A stretch of DNA of 15,103 nucleotides from SIG701 sp045577175 (GCA_045577175.1 JAZNHT010000010.1:1-15103), one strand, 5' to 3'; counted from the stretch's first letter, positions 1 through 7,279 are shown. Program-made: numbers and translations. The notes: generated by a model from the letters alone, not told the origin.

Positions 1-33
1 CGTCTTCATACGAAGACGGGCGATTTTTCTTTT
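1..33 (+). terminator. Probable terminator, left-truncated by the window edge
   Basis: A perfect 7-bp stem (cgtcttc at 1-7, gaagacg at 12-18) with a 4-nt loop is followed by a T-rich run at 24-33. The T-run lies on the plus-strand 3' side, so it most likely ends a plus-strand gene left of the window. It may also serve the minus-strand reductase ending at 43, but the sequence needed to judge that lies outside the window. The stem may continue leftward past base 1. Confidence 0.5.
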
Positions 34-42
34 GGGAAAACG

Positions 43-1056
43 TCACTCACCGAAATCGGCGGCGGCGCGCTTCAGCATCTGCCGAATGGGCAGATTGTAC
101 GGGCATCGCGGCTCACAGGCGCCGCAGTCGATGCACGCACTCGCTTTCACTTGCAGCGTGGAGTAGCGATCATGCGCCCAATCGGCAAGATTGTATCTCT
201 GAAGATACCCTGCGAACAAAAACACGGACGGAATCGAAATCCCGACGGTGCACGGTGCGCAGTAATTACAGCGGCGGCAGAAATTCTCGCCAAGCTCGGC
301 GCGGACGTCCGCAATCGCGGCGTGCTCCTCTTTGGTAAGCGGAGACGGATTCGATGCCGCGGCGGTGTTTTCCGCAATCTCCTCGGCACAGTACATGCCC
401 GGGATGACAATACTGACGGCAGGATTTGCAAGTGCAAAACGCATCGCAAGCGTACCGTCCTCAATCGCACCGCCTGCCATCGGCTTCATCGCAATAAAGC
501 CGACGTTTTTCTTCTTACAGAGTGCAATCAGCTCCTCGCCCTGCGTCTCCACAATATTGTACGGAAACATGACCGTTTCGATACAATCCACCTCAAGGGC
601 ACGGCGGAAAACCTCAGCGGAATGTGCCGTCAAGCCGATGTGGCGGATCTTCCCTGCCGCTTTCGCCTCCATAAGTGCTTCCAATGCGCCGCCCGGGGCT
701 AAGACAGTCTCCAGCTGTGCCGCATTCGGATTGTGAATCTGATACAGATCGATCACGTCCGTGCGCAGATTCCCAAGGCTTATGGCAAGATCCTTCTCCA
801 TAGCCTCCTTCGTTCGCGCCATGCTTTTGGAGGCGAGGACAAACTGCTCCCGCAGTCCTTCCTTCTCCAGTGCATAACCGATATACTCCTCGCTGACGGT
901 GTACATCCGTGCGGTATCAATAAAATTGATCCCAGCCTCATGCACCGCGCGCAAAAGAGCGGGGGCATCCTCCATTCCGATCCGCTGGATCGGAATCCCA
1001 CCGAATCCGACACGGGAAACGGTGAGTCCCGTCTTCCCGAAAACAGTCATTTCCAT
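43..1056 (-). CDS. Aldo/keto reductase with C-terminal 4Fe-4S ferredoxin-like domain
   Basis: This is a 337-residue cytoplasmic NAD(P)H-dependent oxidoreductase of the aldo/keto reductase superfamily. The TIM barrel spans about residues 1-250. The usual catalytic tetrad can be placed at D47, Y52, K77 and H108 (in the IDTARMY, ASKS and YQIHNP contexts). The C-terminus adds two cysteine clusters: C260/C263/C266/C269 and C308/C311/C314/C318, the latter a classic CxxCxxCxxxCP ferredoxin motif. This marks the subfamily of bacterial and archaeal reductases that carry a 4Fe-4S tail, whose physiological substrates are mostly unknown. The start at 1056 is chosen because AAAGGAG lies 7 nt upstream; a second ATG two codons in is less well spaced. 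It is a single-gene unit with its own promoter, divergent from the decarboxylase operon. Family assignment is firm; substrate unknown. Confidence 0.93.
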   Translation of the reverse strand: MEMTVFGKTGLTVSRVGFGGIPIQRIGMEDAPALLRAVHEAGINFIDTARMYTVSEEYIGYALEKEGLREQFVLASKSMARTKEAMEKDLAISLGNLRTDVIDLYQIHNPNAAQLETVLAPGGALEALMEAKAAGKIRHIGLTAHSAEVFRRALEVDCIETVMFPYNIVETQGEELIALCKKKNVGFIAMKPMAGGAIEDGTLAMRFALANPAVSIVIPGMYCAEEIAENTAAASNPSPLTKEEHAAIADVRAELGENFCRRCNYCAPCTVGISIPSVFLFAGYLQRYNLADWAHDRYSTLQVKASACIDCGACEPRCPYNLPIRQMLKRAAADFGE

Positions 1057-1098
1057 ACCTGTGCTCCTTTATGTGTTCCAATAAATCCCGATGTATTT

Positions 1099-1127
1099 AT
1101 TATACCTGTTTTCGTCCTCTATTGCAA
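1099..1127 (-). promoter_or_regulatory. Sigma70-type promoter for the aldo/keto reductase
   Basis: On the minus strand, TTGCAA (1122-1127) and a perfect TATAAT (1099-1104) are separated by 17 nt. Transcription would start about 1092, leaving a ~36-nt leader with AAAGGAG before the ATG at 1056. Confidence 0.75.
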
Positions 1128-1200
1128 TCCCGATTTCGCAAAAAATATCCGTCGTATATCAAAATCTTTTTGTAAAATAGCGTATATTTGTGAATCCCTC

Positions 1201-1228
1201 TTGACATTCTCATTTTTTGAGCTATAAT
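1201..1228 (+). promoter_or_regulatory. Consensus sigma70 promoter of the decarboxylase operon
   Basis: A perfect TTGACA (1201-1206) and perfect TATAAT (1223-1228) are separated by 16 nt. Transcription should begin near 1235. This is the best promoter in the window and suggests high expression of the operon. The 330-base gene-free gap 1057-1386 otherwise holds the divergent reductase promoter and the operon leader; I see no gene in it. Confidence 0.85.
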
Positions 1229-1234
1229 TATAGA

Positions 1235-1386
1235 GGTGAAATTTGGCAATTTGTTTCTCCGCCGATGCAGACTATAAAAATTGTATGCGTCCGCACGTAC
1301 AGCGGAACACTGTATGCGAACCATACACACGTCTGTCAGGCACAGAATATTCTGCCAATCCCAAATCTCCAAAAAAGGAGTGTATC
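1235..1386 (+). promoter_or_regulatory. Structured 5' leader of the decarboxylase operon
   Basis: About 150 nt lie between the predicted transcription start and the first start codon. Three small hairpins can be drawn: TCCGC/GCGGA (1290-1294 with 1302-1306), TGTATG/CATACA (1311-1316 with 1322-1327), and GGCA..GA/TCTGCC (1339-1346 with 1351-1356, two-base bulge). An 8-bp direct repeat TGTATGCG occurs at 1282 and 1311. None has a T-run, so these are not terminators. I do not recognise a known riboswitch class. Any regulatory role is inference. Confidence 0.35.
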
Positions 1387-1842
1387 ATGAACCGTATCGC
1401 ACCCATACTGGCACAAGCGGCAAATGCGAGTGAAGATCCCGGGCTGCTTTTTGTCCCTATCATGGGAATCAGCACCGTCCTGCTCAGTCTTACCTGCATC
1501 ATTCTGCTTTGTACGCTGATGAGCAAGGTATGTCAGCTTCTCGAAAAGTCGGAAGCAGACAAGCCCGTCTCCTCCGCCGTACAACCGTCCGCCGCCGCCC
1601 CCGCAGCACCTATCCCCAACAAAGGCGAGCTTGTCGCCGCCATCTCCGCCGCCCTTGCGGAGGAGCTCGGCACGGACATCTCCGCCATCCGCATCCATTC
1701 TCTGCGCCGCGTCGGCACTCCTGCTCCGGCAACCAATCCTGCACACGGTGAGCTTGTTGCCGCCATCTCAGCGGCGATTGCCGAGGATCTTGGCACGGAC
1801 ATCTCCGCCATCCGCATCCATTCTTTGCGGAAAGTCGGCTGA
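1387..1842 (+). CDS. oadG: Small membrane subunit of Na+-translocating decarboxylase (OadG/MmdD-like) with duplicated C-terminal motif
   Basis: A 151-residue subunit that in this family anchors the soluble carboxyltransferase to the membrane beta subunit and stabilises the complex. It has a short N-terminus, one membrane helix (about 20-48), a Pro/Ala-rich linker (about 60-78), then two nearly identical 31-residue blocks at 80-110 and 121-151. Each reads GELVAAISAA...HSLR(R/K)VG, and 28 of 31 positions are identical. A C-terminal block of this kind is normally present once; OadG is about 80-115 residues. In Veillonella parvula methylmalonyl-CoA decarboxylase a separate tiny epsilon subunit (MmdE) repeats the MmdD C-terminus, so this protein looks like a fused MmdD-MmdE. 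The start at 1387 follows AAAAAAGGAG with a 6-nt gap. It is the first gene of the operon. Whether OadG or MmdD is the better name is open. Confidence 0.85.
   Translation: MNRIAPILAQAANASEDPGLLFVPIMGISTVLLSLTCIILLCTLMSKVCQLLEKSEADKPVSSAVQPSAAAPAAPIPNKGELVAAISAALAEELGTDISAIRIHSLRRVGTPAPATNPAHGELVAAISAAIAEDLGTDISAIRIHSLRKVG
1624..1839 (+). repeat. Intragenic tandem duplication, 123-nt period
   Basis: Copies at 1624-1716 and 1747-1839 each encode 31 residues, separated by a 10-codon Pro/Ala linker. The 33 nt at 1669-1701 recur without change at 1792-1824, while the first parts differ at several third-codon positions. The mixture of an identical core and synonymous change suggests an older duplication with partial homogenisation by gene conversion, or strong constraint. 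Confidence 0.9.
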
Positions 1843-1899
1843 TCCGCGATTCATTCACCCATTCAAATTTGAAAATTATTAAAAGGAAGGTACCCTTTC

Positions 1900-2289
1900 A
1901 TGAAAACGTATAGAGTCAATGTAAACGGAAATGTGTATGATGTCACCATCGAAATCCTCGACGGCGCACCCGCAGCACCTGCTGCTGCTCCTGCCGCTGC
2001 TCCGGCTCCGGCTCCTGCTGCTGCTCCGGCTGCCGCTCCGGCTCCGGCTCCCGCTGCTGCTCCTGCCGCTGCCGGCTCCGAGAGCATCAATGCGCCGATG
2101 CCCGGCACGATCCTCGCCGTAAACGTAACGAACGGCACTTCCGTCAAGAAGGGCGACGTTCTCTTCATCCTTGAGGCTATGAAGATGGAGAACGAGATCA
2201 TGGCTCCCCGTGACGGTGTTGTTGCATCCGTCAACACCACCAAAGGCTCCTCCGTTGAGTCCGGTGCAGTTCTCTGCACGCTGGCATAA
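1900..2289 (+). CDS. Biotin carboxyl carrier subunit of the decarboxylase (MmdC/GcdC-like)
   Basis: A 129-residue soluble protein that carries the transferred carboxyl group on biotin between the carboxyltransferase and the membrane subunit. The N-terminal part (1-21) is the conserved cap seen in free biotin carriers. Residues 23-58 are an almost pure Ala/Pro linker. Residues about 60-129 form the biotinyl domain, with the acceptor lysine K95 in the motif EAMKM (92-96). The gene starts with ATG after AGGAAGG, 57 nt behind the small subunit, and is followed after 18 nt by the beta subunit, so the genes are cotranscribed. This free carrier replaces the C-terminal biotinyl domain that is fused to OadA in enterobacteria. 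A biotin ligase, not in this window, must modify K95. Confidence 0.93.
   Translation: MKTYRVNVNGNVYDVTIEILDGAPAAPAAAPAAAPAPAPAAAPAAAPAPAPAAAPAAAGSESINAPMPGTILAVNVTNGTSVKKGDVLFILEAMKMENEIMAPRDGVVASVNTTKGSSVESGAVLCTLA
1966..2073 (+). repeat. Low-complexity Ala/Pro-coding tract
   Basis: Thirty-six codons are almost only GCN and CCN, built from recurring CCGGCTCC- and CTGCTGCT-like units. It encodes the flexible linker of the biotin carrier. Such tracts can change length by slippage without loss of frame when whole codons are gained or lost. Confidence 0.85.
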
Positions 2290-2307
2290 TCATCGGAGGC
2301 ATCATCC

Positions 2308-3483
2308 GTGGAAACCATCATCAACTTTCTGAACCAGACCGGCTTCTCCATGATCGCCGACAACTGGAAGGTCATTGTGATGATCGCGATTTCCTGCCTG
2401 CTCATGTATCTTGCCATCGTCAAGAAATTTGAGCCGATGCTGTTGCTCCCCATCGCCTTCGGTATGCTTCTCACGAACCTTCCCGGCTCGGAGATGTTCC
2501 ATGAGGCACTCTTTGCGGACGGTCACGTCCATTGGGATCTGTTCGGCGGCGGCGGCGAAATCACCCCCGGTCTGATCGATTACCTCTACCTCGGTGTCAA
2601 GCTGGGTATTTATCCCTGCCTTATTTTCCTCGGTGTCGGTGCTATGACCGACTTCGGTCCGCTGATCGCCAATCCGAAGAGCTTGCTCCTCGGCGGTGCG
2701 GCTCAGCTCGGTATTTTCGTCACCTACATCGCTGCGAGCCTTATGGGATTTGATCCGGCGGAGGCTTCCTCCATCGGTATCATCGGCGGTGCGGACGGTC
2801 CGACGGCGATCTTCGTCACGACGAAGCTCGCGCCGCATCTGCTCGGTCCGATCGCCGTAGCGGCGTATTCGTACATGGCACTTGTACCCGTCATCCAGCC
2901 TCCGATCATGAAGGCGCTGACCACCAAAGAGGAGCGTCAGATCGTCATGACGACTCTCCGTCCGGTATCCAAGCGCGAGAAAATCATCTTCCCCATCGTC
3001 ATCACGATCTTTGTCGCCCTGCTCGTTCCCTCCGCAACACCGCTTGTCGGCTGTCTCATGCTCGGCAACCTGTTCAAGGAATGCGGTGCGGTGGAGCGTC
3101 TGAACAAAACGGCACAGAATGAGCTTATGAACATCGTCACGATCATGCTCGGTATCTCCGTCGGTGCAACCGCTACGGCGGACACGTTCCTCAAGCTCGA
3201 AACAATCAAGATCATCGTGATGGGCGTTATCGCGTTCGGTCTCGGCACTGCGGGCGGTGTGCTCCTTGCCAAGTTCATGAACCTGTTCCTCAAAAACAAG
3301 ATCAATCCGCTGATCGGCTCTGCCGGTGTCTCCGCCGTTCCGATGGCGGCACGTGTATCCCAGATGGTCGGACAGAAGGAGAATCCGTCGAACTTCCTTC
3401 TCATGCACGCCATGGGTCCGAACGTCGCAGGCGTTATCGGTTCTGCGATTGCCGCAGGCGTTCTGCTCGCCCTGTTCGGCTGA
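2308..3483 (+). CDS. oadB: Na+-translocating decarboxylase beta subunit (OadB/MmdB/GcdB family)
   Basis: A 391-residue integral membrane protein that decarboxylates carboxybiotin and couples this to Na+ export. The sequence is hydrophobic throughout with about nine membrane segments. The residues shown to matter in Klebsiella OadB are all present with a constant offset of 40: D163 in GGADGPT (D203 there), then N333, G337, S342 and R349 in the stretch NPLIGSAGVSAVPMAAR (N373, G377, S382, R389 there). This constant register is strong support for a working pump. The start is GTG at 2308, set by CGGAGG 8 nt upstream. It is shorter than the ~430-residue enterobacterial OadB mainly at the N-terminus, like MmdB and GcdB. 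It lies in the middle of the operon, 33 nt before the alpha subunit gene. Confidence 0.96.
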   Translation: METIINFLNQTGFSMIADNWKVIVMIAISCLLMYLAIVKKFEPMLLLPIAFGMLLTNLPGSEMFHEALFADGHVHWDLFGGGGEITPGLIDYLYLGVKLGIYPCLIFLGVGAMTDFGPLIANPKSLLLGGAAQLGIFVTYIAASLMGFDPAEASSIGIIGGADGPTAIFVTTKLAPHLLGPIAVAAYSYMALVPVIQPPIMKALTTKEERQIVMTTLRPVSKREKIIFPIVITIFVALLVPSATPLVGCLMLGNLFKECGAVERLNKTAQNELMNIVTIMLGISVGATATADTFLKLETIKIIVMGVIAFGLGTAGGVLLAKFMNLFLKNKINPLIGSAGVSAVPMAARVSQMVGQKENPSNFLLMHAMGPNVAGVIGSAIAAGVLLALFG

Positions 3484-3516
3484 TGCCGTATGCTATTTTG
3501 CTGAAAGGATTACATT

Positions 3517-4944
3517 ATGGCAACAAAACTTCGTATTACAGATACCATTCTCCGCGACGCGCATCAGTCCCAGGCGGCTACGCGTATGCGTCTGGAGGAT
3601 ATGCTCCCTGCCTGTGAGCTTCTCGACAAGGCAGGCTACTGGTCGCTTGAGTGCTGGGGCGGTGCTACGTTTGACGCCTGTATGCGCTTTCTGAACGAGG
3701 ATCCGTGGGAAAGACTGCGCGCCCTCAAAAAAGCGATGCCCAACACGAAGCTCCAGATGCTCTTCCGCGGTCAGAACATCCTCGGCTACAAGCATTATGC
3801 GGATGATGTTGTGGACGCATTCGTCAAGAAATCGATTGAAAACGGCATCGAAGTCATCCGTATCTTTGATGCACTGAACGATCCGAGAAACCTCAAGCAG
3901 GCAGTTGAGTCGTGCAAAAAGTACGGCGGCATCTGCGAGACCGCGATCAGCTACACCTCCTCTCCCGTGCACAACGAGGACTACTTCGTCCGCCTTGCCA
4001 TGGATCTTGAGAAGATGGGCGCTGACGTCATCTGCATCAAGGATATGGCGAATCTGCTCCTGCCGTTTGATGCATACTCCCTCGTGAAGAAGCTGAAGCA
4101 GAACGTCGGTGTACCGATTCATCTGCACACGCACAACACGACCGGTACGGGCGATATGGTCTACCTCATGGCGGCACAGGCCGGTGTCGATATTGTGGAT
4201 ACGGCACTCTCTCCGCTGGCAAACGGTACGTCTCAGCCGGCTACGGAATCCCTCGTCGCCACGATGATGGGCACGGAGCGCGACACAGAGCTCGATCTCG
4301 CTCTGCTCAGCAAGGCGGCTGCCCATTTCCGCGGTATTGCCAAGAAGCTGACCGACTCGGGAGACTTGAACCCGAAGGTGCTCAGCGTGGACACGAACAC
4401 CCTGCTCTATCAGGTACCGGGCGGTATGCTCTCTAACCTGATCTCTCAGCTCAAGCAGGCAAACGCCGAGGATAAATACTACGAGGTGCTCGCTGAGGTG
4501 CCGCGCGTCCGCAAGGACTTCGGTTATCCGCCGCTGGTCACGCCGACGAGCCAGATCGTCGGTACGCAGGCCGTTCTGAACGTCCTCTCCGGCGAGAGAT
4601 ACAAGATGGTCACAAAGGAATCCAAGGCAGTTCTCCGCGGCGAATACGGTCGTCTTCCGGCTCCCGTGAATGAGGAAGTCCGCAAGAAGGCAATCGGCGA
4701 CGATCCCGTGATTGAATGCCGTCCTGCCGACATGATTGAGCCGGAATTGGAAAAGTACCGCGAGGAGGCAAAGGATCTCGCAAAGTGCGAGGAAGACGTA
4801 CTGAGCTACGCACTCTTCCCGCAGGTCGCATCGAAATTCCTTGCCGAAAAGTACAATCCCACGCCGAAGGCGCCCGAGGCTCCCGCAAAATCCGCCGAAC
4901 CCGGTGCACCGCGTGAGCTGTATGTAGAGGATCTCTCCGTCTGA
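3517..4944 (+). CDS. oadA: Oxaloacetate decarboxylase alpha-type carboxyltransferase subunit, biotin domain absent
   Basis: A 475-residue soluble carboxyltransferase of the OadA / pyruvate carboxylase subunit B / transcarboxylase 5S family. It moves the carboxyl group from oxaloacetate to biotin. The TIM barrel begins with TDTILRDAHQS. The metal ligands D14, H204 and H206 (in HLHTHN) and the carbamylated lysine K175 (in CIKDMAN) sit three residues before their Vibrio OadA counterparts D17, H207, H209 and K178. The conserved C-terminal helical domain follows to about 450. The protein then stops after a short Pro/Ala/Glu tail where full-length OadA (~590-600 aa) has its biotinyl domain; that function is supplied by the free carrier at 1900-2289. 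The ATG follows AAAGGA with a short gap. It is the last gene of the operon, with a strong terminator 17 nt later. Pyruvate carboxylase or transcarboxylase roles are possible but less likely next to a beta pump subunit. Confidence 0.94.
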   Translation: MATKLRITDTILRDAHQSQAATRMRLEDMLPACELLDKAGYWSLECWGGATFDACMRFLNEDPWERLRALKKAMPNTKLQMLFRGQNILGYKHYADDVVDAFVKKSIENGIEVIRIFDALNDPRNLKQAVESCKKYGGICETAISYTSSPVHNEDYFVRLAMDLEKMGADVICIKDMANLLLPFDAYSLVKKLKQNVGVPIHLHTHNTTGTGDMVYLMAAQAGVDIVDTALSPLANGTSQPATESLVATMMGTERDTELDLALLSKAAAHFRGIAKKLTDSGDLNPKVLSVDTNTLLYQVPGGMLSNLISQLKQANAEDKYYEVLAEVPRVRKDFGYPPLVTPTSQIVGTQAVLNVLSGERYKMVTKESKAVLRGEYGRLPAPVNEEVRKKAIGDDPVIECRPADMIEPELEKYREEAKDLAKCEEDVLSYALFPQVASKFLAEKYNPTPKAPEAPAKSAEPGAPRELYVEDLSV

Positions 4945-4960
4945 TCTAAATAAAAGATAA

Positions 4961-4991
4961 CACCGCACTCTTTTCGGAGTGCGGTGTTTTT
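4961..4991. terminator. Strong, probably bidirectional terminator between oadA and recG
   Basis: A perfect 10-bp stem CACCGCACTC/GAGTGCGGTG (4961-4970 with 4977-4986) with a 6-nt loop is followed by TTTTT (4987-4991) on the plus strand. On the minus strand the A-rich stretch 4948-4960 becomes a T-rich tail. The recG stop codon begins at the last base of the plus-strand T-run, so both convergent genes end here. Confidence 0.92.
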
Positions 4992-7150
4992 CAGTTGAGT
5001 GTGGTCGTGAGTTTCTCGCGCATACGCTCCACCGTATCGCGCAGAATTTCATGCTCGGGCATCGTAAGCGCAGGATCGGTATCGAGGAGGGCACGCGCTT
5101 CGTCCATCGCCTCTCCGAGAAGGGCGAAATCGCCGCTTTCCGCAGGAATCGGCAAAAGATTTGCGCCGTGCTGACGCACCGCCCCGCCGCCGCCGATGAA
5201 CTCGCCGGGACCGCGCAGAGCGAGATCCTCCTCCGCGATTTCGAAGCCGTCGTTACTTTTCCGCAGGACATCAAGACGGCGGCGTGCCGTCTCTCCTTTC
5301 GCATCGGAAACAAGGACGCAGTACGATTTTGCTTTGCCGCGTCCGACACGGCCGCGAAGCTGATGAAGCTGGGCAAGCCCGAACCGCTCCGCGTTCTCTA
5401 CGATCATGAGGGTTGCGTTCGGCACGTTCACACCAACCTCGATCACCGTCGTGGAAACAAGCACGTCGATCTCCCCGTCCGCGAAGGCGCGCATCGTGCG
5501 GTCCTTCTCCGCCGTTTTGACCTTGCCGTGTACAAAGGCAACGGTCAGATCGGGGAAAACTTCGTTTTGCAATTTCGCCGCATACTCCACCGCCGCCTTG
5601 AGTGGCGGCTTTTCGGAAAGCAAGTCGCTCTCCTCCGTCAGGAGAAGATCCGCAAGCTCCTCGGGATCCTCCGTTTTCTTCTTTTTCACTTCGGGATTCT
5701 CCTCCACGGAGGGGCATACGATATACACCTGATGCCCGTCATCAACCTGCTTTCGGATAAATCCGTACAGGCGATCGCGGTAGGATTCATCGACCACGAA
5801 CGTATCGACCTTCTGCCGTCCCGGCGGCATTTCGTCCAATCGGGAAACGGAAAGTCCGCCGTAGGCGACAAGCGAAAGCGATCGCGGAATCGGCGTTGCA
5901 CTCATCGTGAGCATATGGACGCCCTCGCCCTTCTCGGCAAGTGCCGCACGCTGGGAAACACCGAAGCGGTGCTGTTCGTCCTCGATCACAAGACCGAGAT
6001 TTCCAAAAGTAACGCCTGCGCTGATGAGGGCGTGCGTGCCGATCACGACATCCGCACCCGATTCAATTTCAGCGTAGAGCTTGCGCTTCTGCGCCGCCGT
6101 CGCCGATCCCGTGAGTAGCACGGTGCGCACGCCGCACGATTCAAGAAGCGGCGCAAGCTCTCTTGCGTGCTGGGTGGCAAGAATCTCCGTCGGCGCCATG
6201 ATCGCGCACTGGTATCCGTTTTTCGCCGCGATGTACGCCGCCGCCGCCGCGACGACCGTTTTACCCGATCCGACGTCGCCGAGCAGGATGCGGTTCATGC
6301 GCGTCCCTCCCGAAAGATCGGCGTTGATCTCTGAAACGGAGCGTTTCTGCGCACCCGTCAGCGCATACGGAAGCTGTGACAGAAGCGGTGCAAGATCGAC
6401 CGCGTGCATCCGCACCGACGTTTCACTAACCGTCTGCGCGTTTGCCGCCGCCATCATAAGCCCGAGGGAGAAATACTCCTCAAACACAAGCCGACGGCGT
6501 GCGCGAAGCAGGCTATCCGCATCCTCCGGTGCGTGGATACTCCGAAGCGCATACGAAAGCGTGCAAAGTCCGCGCCGTGCCATCACATCGGGCGGCAAGG
6601 TTTCGGGAATCTGCGCAGCCACGGAGGAAAGCGCGTCGCGGATCAGCCCTGCGAGGACCTTTTGCGAAAGCCCCGCGGCAAGGCGGTACACGGGCACAAT
6701 CGCGGGCAGTGTTCGCTCCGGAATGATCGGCTCATGGATCGGCGAGGAGAGCTTCAGCGTGCGTCCCTCCAAAGTCGCCCGTCCGAAAAAGCGGAACTCC
6801 CCGCCCGTATGGAATACGTCTTTGAGATAGCTTTGATTAAAATATGTAATCTCGCAGACGCCCGTGGCATCAAACGCACGGAACTTGAGGACGGACATGC
6901 CGCGGCGGATCACACGGTAAGTGGGCTCGGCAGAGACGGTAAGAAGCATGGATACGGGCATCTCGCCGCCTGCGCGGATATACTCCGTGACTTCAGCGAC
7001 AGTGTGCACGTCTCCGCGGCACTGGTATCCGCGCGGATAATGTCTGAGCAAATCCTGCACGGTAAGGATGCCGAGGGACAAAAGTGCCTTCGCACGCGCC
7101 TCGCCGACGCCGCGCATGACGGATACGGGGGATGTAAGAGTAAGCGGCAT
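4991..7150 (-). CDS. recG: ATP-dependent DNA helicase RecG
   Basis: A 719-residue superfamily 2 helicase that remodels stalled replication forks and Holliday junctions. The N-terminal wedge/OB domain spans about 1-200. The helicase core shows Walker A GDVGSGKT (291-298), APTEILA (319-325), DEQH (391-394) followed by the RecG-typical RFGV, SATPIPR (417-423), and motif VI QLRGRVGRG (597-605). The FxLAxxDLxxRGPGE-like segment near residues 640-655 (here FEIAEEDLALRGPGEFIGG) is typical of RecG. It is about 26 residues longer than E. coli RecG; a charged insert rich in Lys, Glu and Asp at about 483-515, between motifs III and V, accounts for this. The ATG at 7150 follows AAAAGGAGG. It is monocistronic as far as seen, with its own promoter. 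Confidence 0.97.
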   Translation of the reverse strand: MPLTLTSPVSVMRGVGEARAKALLSLGILTVQDLLRHYPRGYQCRGDVHTVAEVTEYIRAGGEMPVSMLLTVSAEPTYRVIRRGMSVLKFRAFDATGVCEITYFNQSYLKDVFHTGGEFRFFGRATLEGRTLKLSSPIHEPIIPERTLPAIVPVYRLAAGLSQKVLAGLIRDALSSVAAQIPETLPPDVMARRGLCTLSYALRSIHAPEDADSLLRARRRLVFEEYFSLGLMMAAANAQTVSETSVRMHAVDLAPLLSQLPYALTGAQKRSVSEINADLSGGTRMNRILLGDVGSGKTVVAAAAAYIAAKNGYQCAIMAPTEILATQHARELAPLLESCGVRTVLLTGSATAAQKRKLYAEIESGADVVIGTHALISAGVTFGNLGLVIEDEQHRFGVSQRAALAEKGEGVHMLTMSATPIPRSLSLVAYGGLSVSRLDEMPPGRQKVDTFVVDESYRDRLYGFIRKQVDDGHQVYIVCPSVEENPEVKKKKTEDPEELADLLLTEESDLLSEKPPLKAAVEYAAKLQNEVFPDLTVAFVHGKVKTAEKDRTMRAFADGEIDVLVSTTVIEVGVNVPNATLMIVENAERFGLAQLHQLRGRVGRGKAKSYCVLVSDAKGETARRRLDVLRKSNDGFEIAEEDLALRGPGEFIGGGGAVRQHGANLLPIPAESGDFALLGEAMDEARALLDTDPALTMPEHEILRDTVERMREKLTTTLN

Positions 7151-7180
7151 ACGCGCCTCCTTTTATGAATCTATACGATT

Positions 7181-7209
7181 ATTGTACACTTTTTTCCCGC
7201 GCTTTGCAA
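7181..7209 (-). promoter_or_regulatory. Sigma70-type promoter of recG
   Basis: On the minus strand, TTGCAA (7204-7209) and TACAAT (7181-7186) are 17 nt apart, giving a leader of about 25 nt before the ATG at 7150. The -35 hexamer is the same as at the reductase promoter. Confidence 0.65.
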
Positions 7210-7279
7210 GAGGTGGGCGCATTTTCCGCCTCTGCTATGCAAAAATACCTCCCGAGCCACCGCTTTTTTTCGAATCTCC

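Noticed and set aside
1243..1386. In-frame 48-codon upstream extension of the OadG-like gene from a TTG codon with GAGGTGA just before it
   Set aside because: The predicted transcription start (near 1235) would cut off that ribosome binding site, the extension has no family similarity, and the ATG at 1387 has AAAAAAGGAG at ideal spacing.
1624..1839. The repeated segment as a CRISPR or regulatory repeat
   Set aside because: Only two copies exist, in frame, encoding a known family motif, so it is a coding duplication.
2302..3408. A 368-codon antisense open frame over the beta subunit gene
   Set aside because: Its composition (rich in Arg, Asp and His) is that of a reversed membrane-protein gene; no domain is visible.
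1387..4944. Calling the operon methylmalonyl-CoA decarboxylase
   Set aside because: The alpha subunit is an OadA/5S-type TIM-barrel carboxyltransferase, not the acyl-CoA carboxyltransferase (MmdA) that defines that enzyme.
3493..5376. A 627-codon open frame on the minus strand across oadA and the end of recG
   Set aside because: It is antisense to oadA and overlaps recG in another frame, shows no recognisable domain, and crosses a strong terminator. Long antisense frames are expected with this GC-rich codon usage.
4979..6118. A 379-codon plus-strand open frame over recG
   Set aside because: It is the complement of well-conserved RecG helicase motifs and starts inside the oadA terminator region.
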